Source: Chondrosia reniformis
Taxonomy: Eukaryota > Porifera > Demospongiae > Chondrillida > Chondrillidae
DNA length: 64,000 nucleotides
Reading direction: 5' to 3'
NCBI GenBank assembly: GCA_947172415.1
Contig: OX359198.1
Coordinates: 6,107,401-6,171,400 of the forward strand
The notes beneath the pieces are model-generated. The model was not told where the DNA came from. It ran no database searches and saw only the letters and a list, made by a program, of their open reading frames with translations. Positions 46,601 through 61,600 of the stretch are shown here, piece after piece; the stretch's first letter is position 1; every line of letters starts with the position of its first letter. The position numbers and the translations under genes were made by a program.

Positions 46601-49600
46601 ACAGATTCAACTCTGTTGGAAAAAGTATCATTAACAGTAAACTCTGTTATAGACAGGTAAGTGTCATTGAGAGAGGTAGCAAGCTGGTAAAGTCTCTTTA
46701 TTTCATTGAGGTCTTCTCTAGACAATGATAGAAGGAGGATGGTATCATCTATCAAGGCGACAGTACCGTTGCTGAGCTGATAAAGGCTTGTGGAACCATT
46801 TTCAGAGTTTTGGAAGGTCAGTTGAGTTGGGTCAAGTGTGACAGCATCCATCACTTCATCAAAATACAGTGTAAGAAGTGCATCATTCAGGTTAAACTCA
46901 AAGAGCAGCAGATTAGGACGTGTCACATCCGGATACAATTGTGTAGCCATTAGACCATTTGAGGTATTGATGCTTCTGATGTTGTTACCATTCATGTCAC
47001 GGACCAGGAGCTCTGAGAACACTATGAAAGTAGTCTCAGTCTCTGTGGCAAGTGTCCTCCTTCTGTTGATAGCATTAATGTCCTCTTGGTCTAAGAAGAT
47101 CTTCACTTGTGTTGAATTTTCGGTAGTACTGTTGGTGGAGGATACCAACTGATAGGATTCTCCATTGTTGGAGCTATTCTGCAGAATAATTTCAGTGATC
47201 ACAAGTGATTCAGCATTCACAGTTTCATCAAAGGTTAGACAAAGTTGACCTGAATTCATGTCTAGTGTATAGGCAAGCAGTATGGGGGATGTTTCATCAG
47301 GGATTACTGTAGTAGCCTGTTCAGCAACATCTTCTCCAATGCCAACTACTGGATTAGGTTGTCCAAGATCGTAGATGGTACCACCTTCCATTGCTAAGAA
47401 TGTATCCAGTTGGTCAGTCCCCAGTTGTAAGTCTCTTTTCAGTTCATTCAGGTCATCAGTGTCCAATTTGATGGTGACGGAGAGGGCATCATGAGATCGA
47501 GATGCATTTCCTCCTCTCAGAGGAAGGAAGGACTCTGCCTCGGAGATGTTGCTGGCAGATTGTAAAGACAGCAGGGTTAGGTTGAGGGTTGCAAGATTCA
47601 CTGTATCAGTGAATGTCAGGATCAGCTCTCCCTCATCTAGGTCCAGGGTAAAGTTGGCAAGCTCCGGAGGTACATCATCAGGGATAAATTCAGCTACTTG
47701 GATAGCCTTTCCATCAGTAATTGGTACCACATCAACCAGACCAGTATCATCAACCAGATCAGCCCTCATTGTCAAATAGGTGTTGTTTCTGGTCTCAGCT
47801 AGACCAGCTGTTTCTTTCAATCTCAAGAGATCAAAATGATCGAGCTGGAGAGTGATGAGATAACCATTGTTGCTACCAGTGACGCTGAACCTAGATGGTG
47901 TGAACCTTAGACCTTGCCTGCTCTGCTCACTGTGTTGGAGAGTGAGTGCAGTAGCGTTGAATGACGAGGACAAGACCACATCATTGAAGGTGAAGTTCAT
48001 CACACCCAGATGAAGGTCAAGTGTAAAGTTGATCAGCGATGGTCTGGTAAGGTCAGGGATGTATGTGGTCACCTGAGAGAACAGAACAGGTTCAACTGGA
48101 CGGCCTGCAGTATCTGTAAATGCTTCACTGGAGAATGAGAGATATGTGTTTGATCTTTCAGTAGCAATCGTAGTGTCCTGTTTGATTTCAACTAAATCAT
48201 CAAATGTGAGGTTCAGTTTCACTTCCAAGCTGCCAACATTTGAAGTGGGAACCAAGTAGTCACAGCCTGTTAGACTGATCAGTGTAGCATTAGGAATGTT
48301 GCTACTGTGAATATCAATCTCACTACAGTTGATGCTGTCTATCTGAATAGGCTCATCAAAGATCAAAATCAGCATGTCTGCATCTAGATCCAATGTGTAG
48401 GCCTGTAATAGAGGTGATGTGGTGTCACCAAAGTATGCATACACTGGCAAGGCATTCTCAGTGGAGATCTCTATTACTGGGTTGGGAGCTGGCCTGAAGG
48501 TAGTATCTGTGATGGTGGTATTGAGGATTGATATAAACGTGTCATTTTCATTCTTGGCAAAACTGCTTGCTTTAAGGGCATCAACATCAACCTTATCTAA
48601 CATTACAATGATAACATGGCCATTGCTACTAGTCGTATAACTGTCACTACTTAGAGTGTACATCAATTCAGTGACATTTGTACTAGCTTCTCCTTGAATG
48701 GTTATTCCAGTTGGATCAAAAGATGTGATGCTCACAGATTCATTGAATGTTAGTACTAGACTACTGTTATCCATGTAGATGGTAAAGTTTACCAAGGCTG
48801 GAGGTGTGTTGTCTTCTCCATAGGATTCAACTTGGTATCCAAATGGCATTTCACTGCTGGCTGTAATGGGTATGCTAACCATATCTGTCACGAGGTCAGA
48901 AGTGAAACTGATGTAGCAGTCACCATGGTAAGTACAGAGTCTGTCTGAAGCTGCCAGTGACAAGCGGTCTCTATCAACCAATATGAACGAGATTTCAGTA
49001 CCATCTTCATCGGTTGTGAAGCCTCCGCGTAATGGCAGACTGTAGAGAGGATTATTATAGGTTTCCTGAATTGTGATTGCTGTAAAGTTGAGGGAGCTGG
49101 CATTGATGGTTTCAGAGAATGACAAAGCCAGAAGACCCTCTTGCACATCAATGAAGCTAAAGGACACCAGAGTAGGTGGCATTTCGTCTCTCATGAACCT
49201 GTCTACTTGTGTTGCATTTCCGTCAAACACACCAGCAATGTCCTGTCCCACCATATCCTGTACAGCACCATCGTCATACCGGAGATAACAGACTGATTCG
49301 TTGTAGCAGAATTGCAACCTTTTGATTTCATTTAGGTCATTTGGGTTCAGAAGTATAGTGATATTAGGTGAGTTGACAGTTTGTGGACTACTGTATTGGA
49401 TAGTGTAGTTTGTCATCATGTATTCTCTACCATCTTGGAGAACAAACTGATCCAAATTGATTGTTGAAACGTTTACAGTTTCGTTGAAATGGAGGATAAA
49501 GGTACCAGTGTTCATGTCCAAATCCCAAGACAGGAGGATAGGTCTATCAGCATCTGCCACAAACATGCTCACAGGAAGAGCTAATGAGATCGGAATGGCC

Positions 49601-52600
49601 ATAACTTGATTTCCACTGGTGTCTTCAACTGCAGTGCTAGTGATAGATAGGTAGGTTGTTTCATTGGAAGTGACCAATCTAATCAATTGCTTGATGGCAT
49701 TCTTATCGTCATTGGTTACTTGCAGGGTCAATGTGGTGTTGTCATCTGTTAGAACAGTGCCACTAGTGAGAGTATAGACTTGCAGATTAGGGTCAGATGG
49801 ATCACTGACAAATGTCACCGACTGTGGATCAAATGAGCTGGCATCAATAGTTTCAGAGAAATAGAGAACCAATAGCCTACTTCTACAGTTGAAGTCAAAA
49901 GACCACAGACTTGGTCGGTTACGGTCTCTCCTGTATCTGGTAGCGGGTACAATAGCCTCCAAGGCATCATTACCAGCCAAATCTTCAATGATATTAGCCT
50001 GGACAGCAATATAGGTATCATTGATGCTAGTGGCAAGCATTAGAAGCCTCTTCAGTTCATTCAACTCATCTTGATCAATCATCACTCCCACTTCTCTGCT
50101 GTTGGGTGTCTCAGATATATTACTGTTTGGAATGGCTAACATTTGGTCTGGCAACATCTCATCATTCTGTAATAGCAACAGGGAAATGTTGAAGGTGGAC
50201 ACAATGATGGGTTCACTGAATGTCAGAATGATTCGGCCTTGATTCATGTTAAGTGTAAACTCTGCAAGTTCTGGTGGTATGAGGTCAGCTGTGTTGCTAT
50301 CAGCAACAAGAGCTGGGAAGGTAATTTCCTCAATTTGATTGGGTGTGAAGGCCATATCACTCACAAAGGAGGTTGTGAGGGAGATAAAGGTAGTGTTGGC
50401 ATAGAAACCAAGGGGTTGTCTTTCAAGTAGTCTAATTTGCTCCAAATCAAAGTCTGTGACAGTGATAGTGATTTCAGTGGAATCTAGTGTGGTTATATTG
50501 CCACCAGTTAAGGTATAACCGTTGGAGGCATTTGGAGACACTCTTAGTTCTAACATTTCTGGATCAACCGTGCTAGCACGAACTGTTTCACTGAATGTGA
50601 GTATTATCTGGAGTGGTGGCAGGTAATTATCCATGTGAATTCTGAAAGATTCTAGTACTGGATCTGTGCTATCAGTAGTGAATGTGGTGACGTTAGTGGG
50701 TGAACTGGCCTCAATTTCTACAACAGGGTTTGAAGAGGTATCATTGATAGTAATTGCTGTCATTTCCAAGAAGGTAGTGGATTCATTGACAGCAAGGAAT
50801 TCCAATTGCTTGATACGATTGAGGTCACTTTCTCCTATCTGAACAATTATTGTTGGGCCATCAGGAGAGAGGGTGGAACTGACATTTGTTAGTTGATGGG
50901 AAGAGCTGGGACTGGTAAGTGTGATTCCAGTTACCTCAAGTGTGTCTGAGAGAACAGTCTCACTGAATCTCAATGTTAACACTCCACTGTCCATATCAAG
51001 GTCAAACTGCCTAAGTCTGGGACTGATGGTATCCTCAGTGAAGTTAGCAACTTGAAGAGCCTCAGATCGATCCCTTTCTACAACAATGTTGTAGTTAGTG
51101 TCGCTGATAGTCATATTTGTGATAGAGATGAAGGTGTTTTCCCTGCCTGTGGCCAGTGATGTCAGATTTTTGATCATGTTTATGTCATCAAAGACTATTT
51201 GGAACTGTATGATTGGTGAGTGATCATTAGTCAATAGTATGCCATCTCTGAGAGTAAATATCTCAGACAGCTCCATATCCAATGAACTCTGGAAACTGAT
51301 TTCAGAAAACTGAATGCTGGAATAATTGACCGTTTCAGAGAAGAACAGTGTTAAAGTATCATTTCCAATATCTAGATTGAAATTTTCCAATTCAGGTCTA
51401 GTTTCATCAGCTGTAAAGTTATCAGCAGGCTGGTTAACAACCGGTTCAATTGGATTACCAAAATTGAGATCTCTTACAGCTCCACGATTGACTATCAGGT
51501 AAGTTGTATCTCTTGATACAGCGAGGTCAGTAATCTGTTTTAGACTGTTAGAGTCATCTAGTGTGATATTGATGGCAATTACAAGGCTGTTGGTATTAGA
51601 GACATCACCACCAGTCAGCTGTACTCTTGCTGGTCCTATAGTGAATAAAAAATATAAATAACTAATACTGAAATTAAAAATATCATTTTATACTCACCAA
51701 TAGAAGTACTTGCAAATGCAAAATATGTTGGCAAGACAGATGTAGCATTCACGACTTCTTGGAATGTTAGGAATAGAGTTGGACCATCCATGTCAAGATG
51801 GAAAGACACAATCACTGGTGGTTCAGTGTCACTGCTTAAAGCAGCAACCATTTCAGCATTATCTGCAGGAATTGGTATAATGTTATTCATAGCCATATCT
51901 AAGACAAACTCAACTGTATGATAAAGGTAAGTGTTCATTTCTTGAGTTCCAAGTGACGTCATGCTCTTCAGTAGGTTAACATCATCCACAGTTAGACTGA
52001 AAGTGATTATGCGACCTGTGAAATTAGGATTTGGTGTTCCTCCAGACAGAGTTATCTGTTCTAGATTTCCACTTCCAATTGCACTCTGCATATTCTGGAG
52101 TGTGACCTGAGTAATATTCAGTGATGTAACATCAACTGCCTCGCTGAAGGTGAAGACAATTGTGAAAGAATCAAGATTCAGGACAAATGACTCAAGATAA
52201 GGATCTGTGGAATCTGCTATGTAACTGACTGCTTGTCTGGCATTTCTGCGTACTATAGAAGTTACCGGATTGCCAGATACATCCTGGATGGCATCAGCTT
52301 GCAGTGCAAGGTAGGTATTGTTAATGTCAGTGGCCAATCTAGGAAGCATCTTGATTTCATTTAAATCATCTTGTCGCAGATAGAGTGTCAGTCTGTCACC
52401 TCTGGAACTGTTGGTGAAAACACTAGCAGTTGTAAGAGAGTAGGCACTTTCAGTGTCATCACCAATTTGGTCTCCTTGGAGCCTGATAAATCTTACATCC
52501 AGAGTAGTTGGATCAATTACGTCATCATATAGCATCTCTATGACTCCAGTGTTCATATCCAGGGTATAGTTAAGAAGATTTGGACTGGTAGTGTCAGGTG

Positions 52601-55600
52601 TGAACCTGATGGCCATAAGATTAGATCTCTCCAGGACATCATTACCTGCTTGGTCTTTGATGGCTCCCTCAGTCAGGTTAACAAAAGACGTGGCTGTGCT
52701 AACAGCGAGATCTAAGTTCAATTTTAGGCTTCTGATGTCCTCCCTGTTGAGTGTTATTCTAATTTCCCGTTTATCAGTGGTTGGGTCTGACTCATAAACT
52801 GCTGAGCCACCTGTCAGTGTAAGGCTATCAGCTGATCCATCATGGATGGTGATCAGGGAATAGTTAATGGAATTGATGTTCATTGGCTCGTTGAAGGACA
52901 ACACCAGTGATCCACTGTCCAAGTCCATTTCTGAGAAAATAACAAGATCTGGCTGGATAGAGTCTGCAGTGAAATTTCTAACTTGCAATGCATTGTTAAC
53001 ATCTCTTGCCATAGCATTATTGCCATCTCGATCTTGGATGAGATCAGATGTGAAGGAAATGAAGGTATCATTCACAGATGTAGCCAGGCCGTCAAGAGCC
53101 TTGATGATTACTTCATCTTCAGGATCAGGGATGAAACTCAGGATGGGTGAATACAAGTTAGATCTGTCAGCTTGCCTGTTGGACAGCTTGAAGGTTACAC
53201 TAGCATTTGCAGTGTCAGAATGGAAAGAAATTTGTCGGGCATCAAATGTCGGGTAGTCAATTGTCTCATCAAAGACCAAAGTGATATTGTTGGTAGTCAA
53301 ATCAACATCAAAATACAACAGAATTGGGGGAGAACTGTCCTGTATAAATTCCAGAGGAATTTCATTTGGATTAGCAGTTGAACTACCAGTTACTGGTCTA
53401 ATGGTTGACCCAAAGGTGTCTCTCGCAAAATCTGCACCAAGTCTTATGAAACAATCAGTTATTCCATTGGTACACAGCCCTACAGTCGACTTAATTCTGT
53501 TCAGATCTTCAGTTAATATTCTTATAGTCACATTAGTGCTATCTTCTGATAGCACCTCACCTCCTGTAAGCTGCACTGACTGAGTACTACTGCCTGTTGC
53601 AGGGAAGTCATCCAATCTCAATTCAGTCAAATTGACCGATGAGGCTGTAATGGTTTCTTCAAAAATAAGTGTAAGTCTTCCATCATCAAGGTCCAGAAGT
53701 TGGAAGAAGTCTAGACCAGTAGGGTTGAGATCAGGGACGTATGGGTCAGCAGTGCGTGGCATAGCAGATGTGATAGGGTTAACAGAATTACCACTTGTGT
53801 CATTAACAAGTGCACTGGAGAAAGTCAAGAGACAGTCTGATTCTTCAGTACACAGATTTCTTAGTCTTGCAATCTCGTTCTTGTCTGTCACACTTAGAGT
53901 GAATGTAACTGTAGGGGTATTGAAGCTGGTTATATCATCACCTTGGGTCAGGGTGAAATTGGTTGAGTTAATAAAGTTTGCTTGGGAAATGAAGGTAATT
54001 TCCCTCAAATCTAGAGTGGTGATGTCAATACTTTCACTGAAATACAGTACAACTCTTCCATCAGTAAAATTGACCGAGAACCTCAGGAGTTGTGGACTAA
54101 TGGTATCAGGTATGACTTCAAAAGCTCTGAGAGCTTCATTCCTTGTGTGAGGCACCAGCAAGTTGTAATTCTTATCTTGAACAGTATTTCTTGTTGCTGT
54201 CAGGAAGGTGTCATTTCTTGTGGTAGCAAGAGTTATAATGGCTTTGATGGCGTTGATGTCATCCCAACTGAGATCAATTAATATCACTGAAAACTCAGTT
54301 CTTGTGAAGTTACTGCTTGCTGATATGGCAAATGAAGTGGTATCATCATCAGTGGCATTCTGCAGTGCTATCTCTGTAACATTAAAGGTATTAATGTCTA
54401 CTGTTTCAGAGAAATAGAGTGTAAGGGTGGCATTTTCTAAATTGAGGACAAATTGATCAAGCGTTGGGTTGGTTACATCAGGAATAACTTCAGTGACTGG
54501 TAGAGCATCAGATGTAGTCCTCTCAATGATGTAATTCCTTCCCATGTCAGCTAGAGCTAGATGGCTAAATGAAAGGAAGGTATCATTCACATTAGTAGCA
54601 AGATCTATGCGATCTTTCAGTGCATTTAGATCGGCCAGTCCAATTGTGACATTCAGCACAATTCCATCAGCACTGGTTGTCATACTAGCTTGTGTCAGGT
54701 TCAGAGGGAGTGACAGAGAGGTAAGATTGGCCATACTTTGGAACTGTAGTAGTTGAGACATCAGAGAGGAAGCATTCATGGTCTCACTGAATAACATTAT
54801 CATGAATCCTCCATCAATGGAAATGTTAAACTCCAGTAATTCAGGTCTAGTCAGATCATAGAAGAACCTATCCACCTTTCTTGGACTGTTAAATTCCAGA
54901 TTTGGGTTACCACTGGTATCTCTGAGTGTGTCAAATGTAAGATAAATGTACGAAGTTTGATTGTTAGAAGCAACCAGTATGTTTTTCTTAATTTCATTGA
55001 TGTCATCATCATGGATAAGGACCTCAATTTCCAGATCATTGACTTGGGTTATATTACTGAAAGACGAGAGGTTATAGGTGTTATTCTCATTCAACATTGT
55101 TCCACCAACCAACTGAATCTGTTCAACTATCACAGTGGAAGCATCAATGACATCATTAAATGTAATCAATAGATAGTGTCTGTTCATGTTCAAAATAAAG
55201 CTGACATATCCCGGAGGTGTGGTATCAAGGATGACATTAATGGCCTGTGTTGCATTATCTGAGAGTATTGCTGCAACGGCTCTACCGACATAGTCTTTTG
55301 TTGTATCGTTAGTCAGAGAGATGAAGGTAGAACTAATGTTATATGCAAGTCCTATTGGTCTCTTGATGTTGTGGAGATCCTGCAAAGAAGGTGTCAGATT
55401 ATATACAGGCATGAAGTCCTCGTAGGCAGGATATATCTCTCCATCGTACTGTAGAGTGTGAGTGAGGCTGCTGTTGCTGTTGGGACCACTTTGGATGGTG
55501 ATTTCAGTGGATTTAAAGATTGGTTGCAGTTCGATAACTTCAGTAAAAGTGAGCGTAAAGACTCCTTCATTGCGATCAAAAGTGAAGTCTACCAATTCTG

Positions 55601-58600
55601 GAGAGCTTGTGTCTCCAGTATAGTTGGAAGCTTGTAGTGCAGCTCTTTCTGAAATGGGAACAAGCAGATTTCCAGCAGTGTCAGAAGTGCTGGGGATGGC
55701 TGACAGTAAGAATGTAGTGTGCATATCAATGGCCAGTTGGCGAGAGAGTTTGATGGAGTTGAGATCATTTGGAGAGAGGTAGATTGTTACAAAAGGAGAG
55801 TCTTCATCAGATACTGTACTATCAGTTAGTTGGTATACCATTGTAATAGATGACCTTGATCTTCTGTTCTGGAGGGCAAAGGTTTCAGCTGAAACACTTG
55901 AAGAGTTGATGGTCTCAGAGAAAGTAAGCAAAATCAAGCCACTTTCTATATCTATTGCATAAGACATCAACATTGGTGGTGTTGAATCTGGAGTATAGAT
56001 GGACACCATTTCAGCATACCCTTCAGGTGTACCGTTCAGTAAATGATCTCGCAAGTCTTCGGCAACACCATCAGGTATCTCCAAGAAAGTTGTTAGGTTG
56101 GAGATGGCAAGCTGAAGATCTGCCTTGAGAGCATTCATGTCATCAAAACTGAGTTGGATTGTAATTATGTCTCCGGCTAAGGATTGGGTGAGGTCACCTT
56201 CAGTCAAGGTAAAGTTATTGGGAGCACTTGCTGTATCAGGTGTTGAGTAGAGAGTCAGGTTAGAAATTTGAAGAGATGAAAGTCTGATGGCTTCAGTGAA
56301 GTACAAAGTCAGGGTTGCCATGTCCATGTTCAGGTCAAAGGCCGAGAAGGAAGGTGGCGTAGTATCATCAACAAATTGAGATACAGGGATAGCCTTGCTA
56401 TCTGTGATGGCAAGGACATCAACGACCCTAGAATCATCAATTCCATCAGCTCTCATTCTTAAGTAGGTGTCATTGGCTGTGTTTGCGAGACCATCAGTTG
56501 ACTTGAGTCTAAAGAGATCAACCGGACTGATATTCACAACAATTACATGTCCATCAGCACTGTTTGTGAAAGAGGAATCGCTAAACTGGAATTCAACTGA
56601 AGCTTCAGATGCATCCTGAATGTAGAAGGCAGTTGAATCTAATGTTCCTGAGAGTGCTACATCATTAAAGGATAGTGTCAGTTCTCCAATGTCAATATCC
56701 AGATCAAATGAGGAGAGCTCAAGTGGTGTCACATCTTCAACAATCCTTCCATTGCAAAGAGGCTCTTGAGCTTCCACTAGATTGTTGGTTGTGTCAGCTG
56801 CAATGCCACCAGTAGCACCTAAGCAGGTCATCTCCTCAGTCTGTCCGATAACGGAGGTAGTCTTCAATTCAGTGATGTCGGGATTGGTGATGCTGATGCT
56901 GACAATGTCAGATCCAAGGAACCTGTTTTCTGGTGAAATAGCTACCACTCCTCCATCAAGATTAATATTCTCGGAGATATTTCCAATAGTTGTAAAGAAT
57001 ATAGCACTAGCGTCAAAAGATGACAGTAGTACTACCTCGGAGAATGTCAGTGTAAGGATGTCACTGTTAAGATCAAGAGTATAGCCAGTGATATTTGGAG
57101 AGAGGGTGTCATTGAAATATTCGGAGACAAGAAGTGCCATCTCAGAAGAGATTGCATGTACAGCATTTGGCTGGAAGGCAACATCTCTGAATGCATTTGG
57201 TTCTAAACTGATAAATGAATCAGTGACTGTCTTGAAATAAGGCATACTTTGTATGTTAAAGAGGTCATTTTGATTGAGTGTAAAGGAGATCACTTCAGAA
57301 ACATCTTCACTGGGTGTGCCACCAGTCAATCTGTACCTATCACTTGTATTATACTGACCCTGAAGGTATACAGCAGTTAGATCTATAGACCTTACATCAA
57401 TTGCTTCAGTGAAAGTTAGGACAAAGGTCCCCGTGTTAGCATCAAAAGTGAAACTCAACAGTTGTGGTGGGTTGTAATCAGGAGCAAACTCTAGGGCAAT
57501 CAGTCCTGGAGCATCCCCCGGAAGTTGAGGAATGACTGGGTTGCCTGCCATGTCCATAATGAGGCCTGCAGTGTAAGTTATGTAACAGGATCCCTGTCCA
57601 TCACAGAGTTCTTCAAGAATCTGAATCTGTATCAAATCTCTTGTAGATAGCTGTATTTCTAGAACTGTGCCATCAGAGGTCAAAGGTTGGCTGTCATTCA
57701 GGGTGTAGTTAGCTAGTGGATCAACATCATACAAAGACTGCAAAGTCAGTGCTTGAACATTGAGTGATGATACATTGACTGTTTCATTGAAAATGAGGGT
57801 CAAAGTGGCACTGCTTAAATTAAAGTTGGCTAATTCTAAAACATCAGGTGGATAACAATCAGGTATATAGTCTAGAGCTGGCTGGCTCTCATTCTGTAAG
57901 ACTGCATCGTTACTTAATCTGGACATATCCTGCACAGCATCTACTCCAAGACTTAGCCGACAGGTTGTCGAGGAGGTACAGAGTCCATATGCCATTAGTC
58001 TAGATATTTCATTGAAGTCAACAGCAGAGAGACTAACAACTATAGTAGCCTGGTTGGGATCGGAAGATGAACTTGAGGACAGTCTGTGGTTAACAGACGG
58101 ATCCATGTTGGAACCGTACAGTGTTAGTTCTGATACATTCAGTGTAGACACATTAACTGTTTCAGCAAAAGACAAGATGACTATCTGATCACACAAGTCA
58201 ATTGAAAATCCATCAAGACGGGGAGGAATCGTATCATTTCCAACTGAGGTAGCCATTAAGGCCATTGATGGAGGAATAGTGAATACCGCATTTCCACTTA
58301 AATCTTGGATGGTAAAATGAGCAATGGCAAGGTAGCTGTCAGAAGTATCAGTAAAAAGTTCTGAGTGTGACTTTAGATAGTTCAGATCTGGAGTGGATAA
58401 TGTCCACTCCACCAGTGGTCCAAGGTCAGCAGTAGTAGAACCTCCACTCAGTGTCAGTGAATATTCAGGCTTTCTTTCTGCATTCTGTAGAGTGATGCCT
58501 GTGATGTCAATAGTATCCTTGTCCACTGATTCATCAAATGTAAGCGACAGCACTCCTGTGGTCAAAACAAAGGAGAAGGAGACAAGAGTAGGTCTTTGCC

Positions 58601-61600
58601 TATCTCTAATATAGTTGGAAATTTGTGCTGTCAGTTGGTTTGAAGGATTCCTGGCTGTATCCTGAACTGTGCCAGCCCGCAGTTGTATGAAAGTATCATT
58701 GATGGAAGTTGCAAGATCTATGTTAGCAGTTACAATGTTAAAGTCATCAGGTGTCAGATACACTATGACCTCATCCATAGTGTCACCATAGGTAACGTTA
58801 TTATTACCTCTGAGGGTGTGGCTAATAAAGGTAACCAAGGCATTTTGAAGAGTGATATATGTTGGTCTTACTGACTCCAGAATGAGGTCTTCAGACCATT
58901 TCAACCTTATAAGGCCTGTATTCATGTCAAGGGTGGAGTACACTAATTCTGGAGCTGCAAGGTCTGCTGCAAAAGTTGATACTTGGATTCCAGAGAGGAG
59001 GGGTCTTAATCTGTTACCACTTGAATCATTTACAGATCCTTCACTCACAGTTAGGTAGGAATCATTCTCAGATTGAAGGAACATAGCACCATCTCTTATA
59101 TATTCAAAATCATTATCATTTACCTCAATCTGCAGCAAATTGTGATAGAGAAGCATGGGAGTATCACCAGTCAGTGTCCTGCGCGATGTACCTGATTTAT
59201 CTGATTGTAGGGTAAAACCAGTTACATCAACAGACATCAGGTTGATAGTCTCACTAAATTGTACTGTAAGCAGCATTGGTCTTGTATTGCCCTCAGACAT
59301 TGATAAATTAAAGGCCACTACATATGGAGATGTTGTATCAGGAGTAAAACTGAGAACTGCTTTTGAAAACGTGATGTTTAAGTCTTCAACATCATTGCCA
59401 TTCATGTCATCAATCAGTAACTCAGTATTGCTAATGAAGGTAGTGTCCTCAGCATCAGCAAGACCAGGTGTTCCTTTTAGAATATCTAAGTCAAATGTAG
59501 TCAAGTCTACTACAATTACTGGACCATCTCCTGACTGAGTGCTTCCTCCCGTTAAGGTGTAGTTTATTATTCCAAGCTGTCCATCAGAGAAAGTTATCTG
59601 GCTAGCATCCAAAGTGTCATTATCTACAGATTCACTGAAATACAAAGTCAGTGTGCCATTGTTGAGATCAAAATCACTGTCAACCAACTCAGGACGGATG
59701 TCATCAGAAATGAAGGATGTTGCTTGGACTGGATCAGTAAAGTTGACTTCAGTAATGTAGTTGTTACTCAAGTCAGCAATAGTGAAATTTTGAATGGATA
59801 TCCAACTGTTGTCAGTAGAAGTCATAAGACCCGTCAAGACCTTGATTGTATTAAGGTCATCCAGGGCAAATGATATTGTGGTAATGTTTCTGATAGTGGA
59901 TACTATGTCTCCATTGGTAAGCTGATAGAATAGGGTACCATTTGGTCCATTTAATATGGTAATTCCAGTAAAGTTCAGGCTTGCAGAGTTAACAGTTTCT
60001 GAAAATGTTAATGACAGTGTGTCGTCATGGAGATCAACAGAAAAGGTCAATAATGTTGGTTGTGTGGTATCAGGGTACACATTGGTGGCTGGATAAGCAT
60101 CTAAATTGCTGATTTCAGCAATGACGTTAGAAGCAGAATCTGCAACAGCTCCTTCTTGGAAAATGAGCCAAGTGTTACTTTCAGTTGTTCCTAGATCTGT
60201 CATTTGCTTCAATGTATCCAGGTCAAATTCTGTCAGCATCAATCTCACTACTGCATCATGCATGCTCACCATTGTGTCATTAACAGTTGCTCTTCCACCG
60301 GTCAGGGTGTGGTTGGCATATGGAGCCATTGGTTGACTAATCACCGTGAAGTAGCTTGGGTTCAGTGAGGAAATGTTAACTGATTCTGAAAAGTAGAAAA
60401 TGATTTCACCTTCATTCAAGTCAAGCTCAAATCTCTGCAATGTTGGACTGGTAATGTCAACAGAATGACTAACAGCTGGTCTAGCGTCATTACTGTTAAT
60501 TGGCACGATATAGTTATCGCTCATATCAGCAACAGTGAAATTCTCCACTGCAATAAAGGTATTGCTAACACTTGTACCCAGGTCCAACCTCTCCTTGATA
60601 CTGTTGAGATCGTTAACAGTTAGGTTTAGCATGAGGGAGGCTGATGGTTGGGAGCTGACTAGAGTGCCGCCAGTTAAGGTGTGAGATTGAGTATAGCTTG
60701 ACATCCTGTTCACAAGGGTTATACCTGTTGGGTTTAGAGATGAGGAGTTGACAGTTTCTGAGAATAACATTGACAAAATGCCATCGTTGCCAGAAATATC
60801 TAACACAAATTCTCTCAACTCAGGGTTAGTTTCATCATAAATAAATCTAGCTACTTGCGGACCAACTACAGATGTACCAGACGGTCCTTGTCCCTCGGGA
60901 TCAAGTACAGCTAATTGCGTAACAGTGAGATAGGTGTCATTCATATTTGTGGCAAGGGTTGGAATGGCTTTGATATCATTAAGGTCTGGCAATGGTATGT
61001 AGTAATCAAGTGAGAAGCCGACAGAGGTATTTGAGGACCCCCTTGTAAAGGTAAAGGTCTCCGCATCATTAATGTTGGAAGCATTTTGAAGTGTCACTTG
61101 AGATGGCATGAATGATGTTGGGATGATTACATCATTGAATGTCAACTGCAGCAGGCCAATATTCATGTCAAGGTTAAAGCTAAGCAATAACGGAGCAAGA
61201 CGATCTGGTATGTAGAGCCTGACATTGATACCATTTCCAGTGGAGATTACTGGATTTCCACTGGTGTCATCAATAGCTGTATCGTCTACAAACAGGTAGG
61301 TAGAACTCTGGTCTACGGCCAATTCAAGATCTATCTTCAATGCCGCTACATCCTGGTTGGAGAGTTGAATGACCAACTCAAGAGTAGTATCACCATAGAC
61401 TGCGTTGCCGCCAGTCAATGTGTAATTAGTTCCTCCACTCATCTCAATCTGTACTCTAAACAGTCCTGGAGTGTATGATGGAAGATATACTGGTTCATTG
61501 AACACTATAGTGATGGTGTTGTCAGCTAAGGAGAGCTCTTTAAACTCAACAACAGTGGGTCTTGTTTGATCCATAACATACTCTGAGGCATTCAGTGCAG